8,918 bases of DNA from Vermiculatibacterium agrestimuris (GCF_943193085.1 NZ_CALPCU010000041.1:1-8918), one strand, 5' to 3'. Shown: positions 1 through 6,440, counted from the stretch's first letter. Program-made: numbers and translations. Notes: generated by a model from the letters alone, not told the origin.

Positions 1-38
1 CCGGCCGGAAGCGGAACCACGCCGCCCCTTTCTCATAA

Positions 39-75
39 AAATACCGCCCCCCTTTCCAGGGAGGCGGTATTTTTT
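39..75. terminator. Bidirectional intrinsic terminator at the end of the ABC operon
   Basis: The arms ATACCGCC (41-48) and GGCGGTAT (63-70) pair perfectly. After one C/A mismatch the stem continues with CCC/GGG around a six-base loop. A run of A precedes it (37-41) and a run of T follows it (71-75), so it can terminate transcription from either side. It lies 15 bases beyond the stop of the leftward permease gene, where that operon should end. A rightward gene outside the window could share it. Confidence 0.85.
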
Positions 76-90
76 ATCGGTCTCTTTCTT

Positions 91-2103
91 TTATCCCACC
101 GGTGGTTCGTAGTCATAGACGCGCTCCCGGAGCGCCTCCTTCAGTCCCAGCTTCTCCAGAGCGGCCATCACCGAGGTCTGGCTCTTCTGGGGCGTGAAGG
201 TGAAGTCCCGGCCCTGGGTGGAGCGCTCTCCGTCCTTATTCACGTAAGTCCAGGACAGGGAGAGGTTAATGTCGCTGATATAACAGTTCTCCTGCCGCTC
301 CCTGTCGTCCAGCAGGTAGCGGCGCACCCGGCCGGCGGCCATGTCCTCCTGGAACGCCTCCCAAATCGCCTGGGCGGCGGCGTCGGTGAAGGTCAGGTCA
401 TCGCTGCCGGTGTCCCGCACCACAAGGGAAGACGGCTGCTGGAGGAGCATCGCCGCTTCCTCCGACTCCATGCTGATCTCCAAGTCCTCCCAGTACTCCT
501 CCTCTGTCACAGCCTGGGTGATCCAGCCGCCGGTGGCCTTCAGGTCGTCCCCCGTCACACTGTCCCAGAAGTACTGCCAGTAGGCCGTCTCCACCACCTC
601 CGGGTCGTTCAGCAGGGCGTTAAGCTGGCCGGCGTAGGTGGACAGGTCGTCCAATGCCTCCGCCCGAATGGGCAGCGGGTCATACCAGCGGTCGACTACG
701 CTGCCGTCGGCCATGGCGTAGCTCAGACGCAGGTACTGGGTATCCATGATCTGGTACCGGCCCTCCTCTTCCCAGCCGGCGTAGCTGCCCCGGTTTTCCT
801 TGAACGCCCGCAGGGCGTCTATGTCGGCGTTGAGGGCCTTGTGAAGCTCCACCACCCGCTGGATATCCGCCGGGTCGTCGAAGTTCTGGTCAAAATGCCG
901 CCCGTCGTCGTCGGGATGGGTATACACGCCGTAAACCGAGACGCTCACCACCTTGGCCGGGTCGGGCGTCCAGCGCTGGAAGCCCGTGAAGTCGGAGCGC
1001 ACCCCCCACATCAGGGCCAGCACGGCCAGACCTAGGGCGAAGCAGCCTTTCCAGCTCTCGGCAAAGACCCGAAGGGTCTTTTTCAGCAGCATCCGCCCGG
1101 CGAAGGCGCCGATGACGGCGCACAGGGCGGTGAGCAGAATGTAGACCCCGGGGCCAAAGGAATAGAAGAAGTTGACATAGAGCACCAGGCCGCACAGAAG
1201 GCCCACGCATATGCCCAGGCCGTACTGGAACACCGGCCGCACCCAGCCCACGGTGACGATATCTCCCGCGCGCTCCAGCTGGCGCAGGCGGTAGACCCCC
1301 AGGGCGATGACGGTGAAGGCCGCGCCCAGCACCACGCAGTAGCCCGACGCCGCCATCACGCTGTCCAGCTGGATATAGTTGTCCCCCCGGGTCAGCAGGT
1401 AGATGATCTGATAGACCGGGGTGCACCACCGGGCGGGGTCGGAGTAAGAGAGAAAGCTGCCGTTGTAGTTGTAGAGCAGATTCTCTCCGGCGAAGTCCAT
1501 CAGGGCGCACAGGCCGATCACCAGGGCGTTGAGGATGCCGTAGAACACCGGCAGGGCCAGGATGTGGCCGGTGAACATGGCGATGCAGGTGGTAAAGCAG
1601 AAGAAGAACATGGGACAGACGGTGGCGGTGACCAGCCACAGGCTCAGCCCCCGCAGATCCAGCGCCCCCGCGCCCAGCTCGATGACCGCCGAGACAAGGT
1701 ACAAAAGCAGGTTGGGAACCAGGAAGAAGCACAGGCCGGTGAGCCAGTTGGTGAGAAACAGCCCCTCCCGGCGGATGGGCAGGGAGTGGTAGAGCTGCAC
1801 CGCCCGGTGATCCATCAGGTAGGAAAACAGGGCCATGGCCGTTATGGCGCCGAAGACCAGCCCCACCACGGGCATGGCCACCGTGGCCACATTCAAAACG
1901 CCTTTCACGTCCAGCATCCGGGCGTTGACGGGACTGCGGCTCAAAAGCAGCTCCACCGGCAGCAGAAAGGCCAGGATGGCGGTGTAGATACCCCAGATGG
2001 GCCAGAACCGGGTCACGTTTTTCCGGAACAGGGTGGGATTGAACCATCCCCGGAATTTAGAGGACGACGTCGCGGACACCATAGTCCTCACCTCCCAGCT
2101 CAT
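91..2103 (-). CDS. ABC-2 type transporter permease with large C-terminal soluble domain
   Basis: This is the membrane subunit of a YtrA-regulated ABC exporter, the presumed partner of the ATPase gene just upstream. About nine hydrophobic segments can be seen, near residues 36-54, 74-97, 117-141, 152-176, 179-201, 250-271, 291-314, 318-337 and 353-368. The stretch around residues 100-120 (RAVQLYHSLPIRREGLFL) is typical of this permease group. Residues from about 370 to 670 are hydrophilic and form a separate domain; with nine segments and the N-terminus inside, this domain would face outwards. At 670 residues the protein is about twice the length of simple ABC-2 permeases such as YtrC/YtrD. 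It has two possible starts. The ATG at 2103 has GGAGGAG ten bases upstream. The in-frame ATG at 2082 has GGAGGTGA with ideal eight-base spacing and would give 663 residues. Either start overlaps the end of the ATPase gene (by 47 or 26 bases). The substrate is unknown; cell-envelope stress or peptide antibiotics are a guess from the family. Confidence 0.85.
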   Translation of the reverse strand: MSWEVRTMVSATSSSKFRGWFNPTLFRKNVTRFWPIWGIYTAILAFLLPVELLLSRSPVNARMLDVKGVLNVATVAMPVVGLVFGAITAMALFSYLMDHRAVQLYHSLPIRREGLFLTNWLTGLCFFLVPNLLLYLVSAVIELGAGALDLRGLSLWLVTATVCPMFFFCFTTCIAMFTGHILALPVFYGILNALVIGLCALMDFAGENLLYNYNGSFLSYSDPARWCTPVYQIIYLLTRGDNYIQLDSVMAASGYCVVLGAAFTVIALGVYRLRQLERAGDIVTVGWVRPVFQYGLGICVGLLCGLVLYVNFFYSFGPGVYILLTALCAVIGAFAGRMLLKKTLRVFAESWKGCFALGLAVLALMWGVRSDFTGFQRWTPDPAKVVSVSVYGVYTHPDDDGRHFDQNFDDPADIQRVVELHKALNADIDALRAFKENRGSYAGWEEEGRYQIMDTQYLRLSYAMADGSVVDRWYDPLPIRAEALDDLSTYAGQLNALLNDPEVVETAYWQYFWDSVTGDDLKATGGWITQAVTEEEYWEDLEISMESEEAAMLLQQPSSLVVRDTGSDDLTFTDAAAQAIWEAFQEDMAAGRVRRYLLDDRERQENCYISDINLSLSWTYVNKDGERSTQGRDFTFTPQKSQTSVMAALEKLGLKEALRERVYDYEPPVG

Positions 2104-2959
2104 AAATAAAGATCTCCTCCAGCGTCAGGGGCAGCGCGTCGATCAGGATGGGGGAATAGACCGCCAGCCGGTTGGTGATCTCGTCGGCCCGGCCCCGGAC
2201 GATGAGGGTGTGGATCCGTCCCACCTGGGACACATTGAGCACCTCCATGTCCTCGGGAAGCTGGGGCAGCTCCTTGGTCTGGAACACCACCTGCATCTTC
2301 ACCAGGTTCTCCTGGAGGTCGCTGAGCGTCCGCTCCACAAGCACCTTGCCCTTGGAGAGGATGCCCACGTGGTCGCACACATCCTCCAGCTCCCGCAGGT
2401 TGTGGGAGGAGACCAGAACGGTGGTGCCATCCTGGGCCACGTCGGACATGAGCAGGCTCCACACCTGCCGGCGCATCACCGGATCCAGGCCGTCCACCGG
2501 CTCATCCAGCACCAGGATCTCCGGCCGGCAGCACAGGGCCAGCCAGAAGGCCGCCTGCTTCTGCATGCCCTTGGACAGGCGGCGGATGGGCCGCTTCTCC
2601 TCCACGGTGTGGAAGACCTCCCTGAGCTTTTCGTAGCGCGCCCAGTCGAACTTGGAATAGAAGCCCTGGTAGAACCTGGCCATATCCAATGTGGAGGCGG
2701 AGACGAAATAGTAGAGGTCGTCGGAGATGTTGGCCACTTTTTCCTTCACCGCCGGGTTTTCATAGGCCTGCTCGCCGTCCACCAGCACCAGGCCGCTGTC
2801 CTGCTGGTAGACCCCGGTGATATGCCGCAGGATGGTGGACTTGCCCGCTCCGTTGGGCCCCACCAGGCCGTAGATCGCCCCTGTGGGCACCGTCATGGAC
2901 AGCCCGTCCAGCGCTTTGAAGCCGTCAAAGCTCTTGACCACGTTCTGCACTTCGATCAT
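2057..2959 (-). CDS. ABC transporter ATP-binding protein, YtrB-like
   Basis: This is the cytoplasmic ATPase that powers the adjacent permease. The 300 residues contain Walker A GPNGAGKST (34-42), the ABC signature as LSKGMQKQ (128-135), Walker B ILVLDEP (148-154) with Asp152 and Glu153, the D-loop GLDP (157-160) and the switch histidine His186. Around residues 78-82 (ISDDL), where a Q-loop glutamine is normally found, none is evident. The C-terminal 80 residues end in the TLEEIFIYELGG stretch common in ATPases of this exporter type. The start ATG at 2959 overlaps the stop of the regulator gene as ATGA, and a GGGAGGGG site lies seven bases upstream, inside the regulator gene. This supports translational coupling in an operon in the order regulator, ATPase, permease. 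Function as an ABC ATPase is certain; the transported substrate is not known. Confidence 0.95.
   Translation of the reverse strand: MIEVQNVVKSFDGFKALDGLSMTVPTGAIYGLVGPNGAGKSTILRHITGVYQQDSGLVLVDGEQAYENPAVKEKVANISDDLYYFVSASTLDMARFYQGFYSKFDWARYEKLREVFHTVEEKRPIRRLSKGMQKQAAFWLALCCRPEILVLDEPVDGLDPVMRRQVWSLLMSDVAQDGTTVLVSSHNLRELEDVCDHVGILSKGKVLVERTLSDLQENLVKMQVVFQTKELPQLPEDMEVLNVSQVGRIHTLIVRGRADEITNRLAVYSPILIDALPLTLEEIFIYELGGEDYGVRDVVL
2088..2120 (-). promoter_or_regulatory. Two alternative ribosome binding sites for the permease
   Basis: On the minus strand, GGAGGAG (2114-2120) serves the ATG at 2103 with ten-base spacing, and GGGAGGTGA (2088-2096) serves the ATG at 2082 with eight-base spacing. 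The second is closer to the anti-Shine-Dalgarno complement and better spaced. The sequence alone does not decide between them, and both may be used. Both lie inside the end of the ATPase gene, so translation of the two proteins is probably coupled. Confidence 0.6.
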
Positions 2960-3351
2960 ACCGCATCCCCTCCCTTCATCGTCTGCGGCAGAGCCGTCCC
3001 CAGGGCTTGGGCCACCCGTTGGGCCAGCTCCTCCGCGCTCATGCCCAGAAATACCAGCTCCCGGGCCGCGTCGTCAAACCGCCGCAGCAGCTCCGCCTTC
3101 CGCGGGTTGGTTTCCCCACCCCGGCTGGCAAAGGCCCCCTTCCCCGGCTCGGCGGTCAGGTAGCCCTCCTCCTCCAGGGCGGTATAGGCCCGCTGAATGG
3201 TGTTGGGATTGATGGCCAGACTGGTGGCCAGGGCCCGCACGGAGGGCAGCTTCTCCCCTTCGGCAATGGCCCCGGTGACCACCAGATGGCGCAGCCCGTC
3301 CCGCACCTGCTCATAGATGGGCCGGGCGTCCCGGTAATTGAGGCTTATCAT
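2956..3351 (-). CDS. GntR-family transcriptional regulator, YtrA subfamily
   Basis: This short DNA-binding repressor probably senses envelope or antibiotic stress and controls its own ABC transporter operon. The 131 residues start MISLNYRDARPIYEQVRDGLR. The winged helix follows (about residues 10-75), with LPSVRALA and the recognition helix INPNTIQRAYTALEEEGYL, then PGKGAFAS. The remaining 50 residues are a short helical tail rather than a large effector domain; this compact layout defines the YtrA subfamily. The reading frame stays open upstream to a TTG at 3375, but the ATG at 3351 has AAGGGAG seven bases upstream and gives the usual family start, so it is preferred. The gene is first in a leftward operon and its stop overlaps the ATPase start by four bases. 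A palindrome at 3380-3404, just upstream, is its likely operator. Confidence 0.93.
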   Translation of the reverse strand: MISLNYRDARPIYEQVRDGLRHLVVTGAIAEGEKLPSVRALATSLAINPNTIQRAYTALEEEGYLTAEPGKGAFASRGGETNPRKAELLRRFDDAARELVFLGMSAEELAQRVAQALGTALPQTMKGGDAV

Positions 3352-3379
3352 GGCCCCACTCCCTTCCAAAGTCAAAAAT

Positions 3380-3404
3380 ACTGTATTAAGCCGCTTGGTA
3401 CAGT
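3380..3404. promoter_or_regulatory. Palindromic operator, probably bound by the YtrA-like regulator
   Basis: This 25-base imperfect palindrome has outer arms ACTGTA and TACAGT and inner arms AAG and CTT, separated by two mismatched bases on each side and a three-base centre (CCG). It lies immediately downstream of the predicted -10 box (3409-3414) of the leftward operon, so it covers roughly +1 to +25 of the transcript. That position suits repression. Its place next to a gene for a dimeric GntR repressor makes autorepression the simplest reading. The link to this regulator is inferred. Confidence 0.7.
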
Positions 3405-3408
3405 TTTC

Positions 3409-3437
3409 AGTATATCCACTTCTTTCTTAGGAAACAA
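3409..3437 (-). promoter_or_regulatory. Sigma-A-like promoter of the regulator-ABC operon
   Basis: On the minus strand, TTGTTT (3432-3437) and TATACT (3409-3414) are separated by 17 bases. The -10 box matches the consensus in five of six positions and the -35 in three. The predicted start, near 3402, falls at the edge of the palindromic operator and leaves a leader of about 50 bases before the regulator ATG. Confidence 0.6.
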
Positions 3438-3448
3438 GAGGAAAACCC

Positions 3449-3466
3449 TTACGATAATCTTACGAT
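3449..3466. promoter_or_regulatory. Direct repeat TTACGAT x2 with 11-base period
   Basis: Two identical heptamers, TTACGAT at 3449-3455 and 3460-3466, begin exactly 11 bases apart, about one turn of the DNA helix. They lie between the divergent promoters, about 47-64 bases upstream of the leftward start point and 60-77 upstream of the rightward one. Tandem half-sites at this spacing are typical of OmpR/PhoB-family response regulators. No such regulator is in the window, so the binding protein is unknown. Confidence 0.4.
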
Positions 3467-3490
3467 TTTCGGCGGATTTACTTTTTTCCA

Positions 3491-3519
3491 GTGACAAATC
3501 CGGCCGGGGCGTTTATAAT
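3491..3519 (+). promoter_or_regulatory. Strong sigma-A-like promoter of the HD-domain gene
   Basis: GTGACA (3491-3496) and TATAAT (3514-3519) are separated by 17 bases. The -10 box is perfect and the -35 matches five of six positions, making this the best promoter in the window. The predicted start is near 3526, giving a leader of about 37 bases that contains the ribosome binding site. Confidence 0.8.
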
Positions 3520-3547
3520 GCGTTGTAGACAGCTTTATCCTGTCCTC

Positions 3548-3555
3548 AAGGAGGG
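3548..3555 (+). promoter_or_regulatory. Ribosome binding site AAGGAGGG of the HD-domain gene
   Basis: A near-perfect Shine-Dalgarno sequence lies seven bases before the ATG at 3563. It settles the start: the frame is open back to a GTG at 3491, but that codon lies inside the -35 box. Confidence 0.85.
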
Positions 3556-3562
3556 ATCTACC

Positions 3563-4048
3563 ATGCGTCTGATCAGCTTTTCCGACTGGAACGCCTTTCT
3601 GACCTGTCTGGACGGCCTTTTAGACGAGCCTCAGGTACAGATCATGCGCTCTCTGCCCCACCATCCGGGGGTCAACTGCTATGAGCACTCGGTGTTTGTA
3701 GCCTATGTGGCCTTCCGCCTGGCCCGGCGCTGGAATCTGGACTACCGCTCCTGCGCCCGGGGCGGGCTGCTCCACGACCTGTACCTATACCGCTGGAACG
3801 ATCAAAGCGCCCACCCCGGCCTGCAGTGCTTTGACCACCCGGAGTTTGCCCTGCGCAACGCCAGCGAGCTGACCGACCTTTCCAAGCTGGAGCGAAACAT
3901 CATCCTGGCCCACATGTGGCCCCTGGCCCTCCACCTCCCCCGCTCCCGGGAGGCGTGGACGGTGTCCCTGGCCGACAAGCTCTGCGCCACCGCCGAAGTC
4001 ATGGGTGTTTGGAAGCGTCTGAAAATGCGCGCCGTGCTGGCGGCGTGA
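3563..4048 (+). CDS. Small HD-domain protein (putative metal-dependent phosphohydrolase)
   Basis: This 161-residue cytoplasmic protein consists almost wholly of one HD domain. The expected metal ligands are visible: His42 in YEHSVFVAYVAFRLARR, the His71-Asp72 pair in ARGGLLHDLYLY, and Asp138 in VSLADKLCA. A further LAHMWPL motif (His117) is typical of this uncharacterised HD group in Firmicutes. No partner domain (no RelA/SpoT, GGDEF or nucleic acid-binding module) is attached. Many HD proteins cleave phosphate esters in nucleotides, but the substrate here cannot be read from the sequence. The gene has its own strong promoter, excellent ribosome binding site and strong terminator, so it is a single-gene unit separate from the glmU-like gene 131 bases downstream and divergent from the ABC operon. 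Confidence 0.88.
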   Translation: MRLISFSDWNAFLTCLDGLLDEPQVQIMRSLPHHPGVNCYEHSVFVAYVAFRLARRWNLDYRSCARGGLLHDLYLYRWNDQSAHPGLQCFDHPEFALRNASELTDLSKLERNIILAHMWPLALHLPRSREAWTVSLADKLCATAEVMGVWKRLKMRAVLAA

Positions 4049-4060
4049 CCGATTCCTGCC

Positions 4061-4111
4061 AAACCGCCTAAAAAGGCCCGAGATTTATGGGCCTTTTTAG
4101 GCGGTTTTCCT
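4061..4111 (+). terminator. Strong intrinsic terminator after the HD-domain gene
   Basis: A perfect 19-bp stem (4061-4079 with 4089-4107) encloses a nine-base loop and is followed by a short T-rich tail. It starts 12 bases after the HD gene stop. It isolates that gene from the downstream glmU-like promoter. Confidence 0.92.
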
Positions 4112-4140
4112 TTGCATTTTCCCCATTTATTTGCTATAAT
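4112..4140 (+). promoter_or_regulatory. Extended -10 promoter of the glmU-like gene
   Basis: TTGCAT (4112-4117) and TATAAT (4135-4140) are separated by 17 bases. The -10 is perfect and is preceded by TGC, the extended -10 element, which compensates for the weak -35. The predicted start is near 4147, about 32 bases before the ATG. This promoter begins immediately after the preceding terminator and probably drives glmU and prs together. Confidence 0.78.
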
Positions 4141-4178
4141 TATTACCAGAATCATTATTACCCTGGGAGTGTGAGCCT

Positions 4179-5333
4179 ATGGAAGCCTTGGGTGCCGTTA
4201 TTTTCCTGCCCCGGGAAGGGGAAAGCGCCCCGCTTATGCTGGAAGACATCCTCTTTGATCCCGCCGCTCTCTGGCTCTCCCGCGCCCTGGCAGAGGAAGG
4301 GGTCAAGCAGTTCTTGGTGGTCTGCTCCAAGGACGACCGGGACGCCGCCGCTCCCTGCTTCCCCCCCGACGCCCGCTTTACGGACGAGGCCGGTCTGACC
4401 GACGCTCTGGTTCAATTCCTGGCCCAGGTACCCGGGCAGGTGGTCGTGGTCGACAAGCCTGTTCTGCTGGCCCCCAAGGGCACCGGCTTTGCCCGCGCGG
4501 GGAAGGAGCCGCCCCAGAGTATTTGCACCCTTCGGGGCGCCACGTTGGCCGCCGCCCTTCGGGATGGCCAGGCGCTCCCTCAGGCCCTCTCCGCCCTGGG
4601 AGATCCCTCCCCCTGGCAGGGCCGCTTCCTCCCCCTGAGGCCGGACGCCGTCTACCGGGCCATGACCGTAGAGCCTCTGGCCCGAAGCCTCAGCGTAGAC
4701 CGCCTTCTCTCCGCCGGCGTGCGGATCGTGGATACCGAGAGTGTCTTTGTCGGCCCCGCCGTCACTGTGGGTGAGGGCTCCGTTCTTCTCCCCGGCACCA
4801 TTTTGAAGGGCGCCACCGCCATCGGCAGGGACTGTGTCATCGGCCCCCACGCCATGATCTCCCAGTGCGTCATCGGCGACCGGGTCACCGTCAACGCCTC
4901 CCAGCTCAATGAGTCCTCCGTGGACGACGACACCACCGTGGGCCCCTTCGCTTACATCCGCCCCAATTGCCGGGTGGGCAGGAAGGTCAAGGTAGGCGAC
5001 TTCGTGGAACTGAAAAACTCCACCGTGGGAGACGGCACTAAGATCAGCCACCTGACCTACGTGGGCGACACCGACGCCGGGGCTCACATCAACTTCGGCT
5101 GCGGCACCGTCACCGTAAACTACGACGGGAAAAAGAAGTTCCGCACCACCATCCAGGATAACGCCTTCATCGGCTGCAACACCAATCTGGTGGCCCCCGT
5201 CACCGTGGGGGAGGGCGCCTACACCGCCGCGGGCAGCACCATCACCGAGGATGTGCCCGCCGACGCCCTGGCCATCGCCCGGCAGCGCCAGACGGTGAAA
5301 AAGAGCTGGGCCGCCAAGCGGCGCAAGTCCTGA
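4179..5333 (+). CDS. glmU: GlmU-like protein: intact glucosamine-1-phosphate acetyltransferase half, degenerate uridylyltransferase half
   Basis: Full GlmU makes UDP-GlcNAc for peptidoglycan in two steps: acetylation of glucosamine-1-phosphate, then UMP transfer. Here residues from about 185 to 384 form a left-handed beta-helix acetyltransferase with the key residues in place (E. coli numbering in brackets): Arg261 (333), Lys279 (351), catalytic His291 (363), Tyr294 (366), Asn305 (377), Asn314 (386), Lys320 (392) and Arg368 (440). Cys333 stands where E. coli has Ser405. The N-terminal part, residues 1 to about 155, is about 70 residues shorter than usual. It lacks the glycine-rich nucleotide loop (residues 7-20 read VIFLPREGESAPLM). 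The metal-binding Asp of the GD motif has become VVDKPVLL, and the Asn of the VN motif is Tyr159. Uridylyltransferase activity is therefore doubtful. GGGAG nine bases before the ATG supports the start. At 384 residues it compares with about 456 for E. coli GlmU. The prs and pth genes follow, as in Bacillus. Confidence 0.88.
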   Translation: MEALGAVIFLPREGESAPLMLEDILFDPAALWLSRALAEEGVKQFLVVCSKDDRDAAAPCFPPDARFTDEAGLTDALVQFLAQVPGQVVVVDKPVLLAPKGTGFARAGKEPPQSICTLRGATLAAALRDGQALPQALSALGDPSPWQGRFLPLRPDAVYRAMTVEPLARSLSVDRLLSAGVRIVDTESVFVGPAVTVGEGSVLLPGTILKGATAIGRDCVIGPHAMISQCVIGDRVTVNASQLNESSVDDDTTVGPFAYIRPNCRVGRKVKVGDFVELKNSTVGDGTKISHLTYVGDTDAGAHINFGCGTVTVNYDGKKKFRTTIQDNAFIGCNTNLVAPVTVGEGAYTAAGSTITEDVPADALAIARQRQTVKKSWAAKRRKS

Positions 5334-5411
5334 ATCTTGTGCTCTGCCCCTGCGGGGGAAAAGGATATTAGAACACAAATAGAATAAAATGAAGATGAGA
5401 GGATGTAGCAC

Positions 5412-6368
5412 ATGATCGCCCATGGAAAGGATATCAAGATCTTCGCCGGCAACTCCAACCGGGCCTTGGCCGAGGCTATCTGCCAGCATCTGGGCACCCA
5501 ACTGGGCCAGGCGGAGAGCGGCTGCTTCTCTGATGGAGAGAACTTCGTCTCCATTTACGAGACCGTCCGCGGCTCCGACGTGTTCGTCGTTCAGTCCACC
5601 TGCTCTCCGGTCAATGACAATCTGATGGAGCTGCTCATCATGATCGACGCCTTTAAGCGGGCCTCCGCCGGGCGCATCACCGCCGTAGTCCCCTATTTCG
5701 GCTACGCCCGGCAGGATCGGAAGACCAAGCCCCGGGATCCCATCTCCGCCAAGCTGGTGGCCAACCTCATCACCCGCGCCGGCGCCGACCGGGTGCTGAC
5801 CATGGATCTCCACGCCTCCCAGATCCAGGGCTTCTTCGACATCCCCGTGGACAATCTGCTGGGCAATCCCATCTTTGTCCATCACTTCCATGACCGCTTC
5901 GCCGGCCAGGAGGATCAGACCGTCGTCGTCTCCCCCGACGTGGGCAGCGTGGCCCGGGCCCGGGCCTTCGCCCAGAAGCTGGGCATGCCCCTGGCCATCG
6001 TGGACAAGCGCCGTCAGAAGGCCAACTCCTCCGAGGTCATGAACATCATCGGCGACGTGGGGGGCAAGCAGGTCATCCTCTTCGACGATATGGTGGATAC
6101 CGCCGGCAGCCTGTGCGGCGCGGCCCAGGCCCTGGTGGAGATCGGCGGCGCCACCGACGTGTACGCCTGCGCCAGCCACGGCGTTCTCTCCGGCCCCGCC
6201 TACGACCGCATCGAGCAAAGCTACATCAAGGAGCTTATTTTCCTGGATACCATCCCGCCCCAGAACCACCAGAGCGACAAGATCAAATACCTGTCGGTGG
6301 CCGACATCTTCGCCGACGCCATCGAGCGCATCTATCAGGAGGTCTCCGTTTCTAAACTTTTCAATTAA
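5412..6368 (+). CDS. prs: Ribose-phosphate pyrophosphokinase (PRPP synthetase)
   Basis: This cytoplasmic enzyme makes 5-phosphoribosyl-1-pyrophosphate from ribose-5-phosphate and ATP, the precursor of purines, pyrimidines, NAD, histidine and tryptophan. Its 318 residues are the normal class I length. Visible motifs are FSDGENF (39-45), VNDNLMELLIMIDAFKRASA (67-86), the ATP-binding YARQDRK (98-104), the metal-binding DLHASQIQGFFDIPVDNL (132-149), the catalytic-loop DKRR (198-201) and the PRPP loop DDMVDTAGS (225-233). The C-terminus SVSKLF is also typical. The ATG at 5412 has AGAGGA eight bases upstream. The gap to the glmU-like gene is 78 bases and holds no convincing promoter or terminator, so the two are probably co-transcribed. 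A terminator follows the stop directly. Confidence 0.97.
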   Translation: MIAHGKDIKIFAGNSNRALAEAICQHLGTQLGQAESGCFSDGENFVSIYETVRGSDVFVVQSTCSPVNDNLMELLIMIDAFKRASAGRITAVVPYFGYARQDRKTKPRDPISAKLVANLITRAGADRVLTMDLHASQIQGFFDIPVDNLLGNPIFVHHFHDRFAGQEDQTVVVSPDVGSVARARAFAQKLGMPLAIVDKRRQKANSSEVMNIIGDVGGKQVILFDDMVDTAGSLCGAAQALVEIGGATDVYACASHGVLSGPAYDRIEQSYIKELIFLDTIPPQNHQSDKIKYLSVADIFADAIERIYQEVSVSKLFN

Positions 6369-6384
6369 GCCACTCTCATCCTTC

Positions 6385-6417
6385 CGGGGGCGGGGCCCAG
6401 GCCCCGTCTCCGTTTTT
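6385..6417 (+). terminator. Intrinsic terminator between prs and pth
   Basis: A GC-rich hairpin pairs 6385-6397 with 6400-6412 (two G-T wobbles; the top probably opens to a six-base CCCAGG loop) and is followed at once by TTTTT (6413-6417). It starts 17 bases after the prs stop and ends 24 bases before the pth ATG. Because no clear promoter lies between it and pth, it probably reduces read-through into pth instead of separating two units completely. Confidence 0.82.
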
Positions 6418-6427
6418 ATTCCCTTTC

Positions 6428-6435
6428 AAAGGTGG
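6428..6435 (+). promoter_or_regulatory. Ribosome binding site AAAGGTGG of pth
   Basis: This site lies five bases before the ATG at 6441 and fixes the start there. An earlier in-frame GTG at 6432 lies inside the site and cannot be used with it. Confidence 0.75.
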
Positions 6436-6440
6436 TCTTT

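Noticed and set aside
3..38. An open frame entering from the left edge and stopping at TAA (36-38), just before the first terminator
   Set aside because: It could be the last eleven codons of a rightward gene, but such a short tail cannot be identified or told from chance.
1997..3163. A 388-residue plus-strand frame across the ABC operon, and a 385-residue minus-strand frame at 890-2047
   Set aside because: Both are shadows of the ATPase, regulator and permease genes, with low-complexity translations and no family motifs.
3352..3375. Upstream TTG start for the GntR regulator, adding eight residues
   Set aside because: The ATG at 3351 has a well-spaced ribosome binding site, which the longer form would translate through, and it gives the usual family N-terminus.
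5334..5411. A small CCCC-TGC-GGGG hairpin and an AT-rich stretch with TAAAAT between the glmU-like gene and prs
   Set aside because: The stem is about four base pairs with no T-run, and no -35 box lies at a suitable distance, so neither a terminator nor a promoter is supported.
4158..6269. A 703-residue open frame on the minus strand opposite the glmU-like gene and prs
   Set aside because: It is a by-product of high GC and codon bias in two well-supported genes on the other strand; its translation is glycine-, alanine- and histidine-rich with no recognisable domain.
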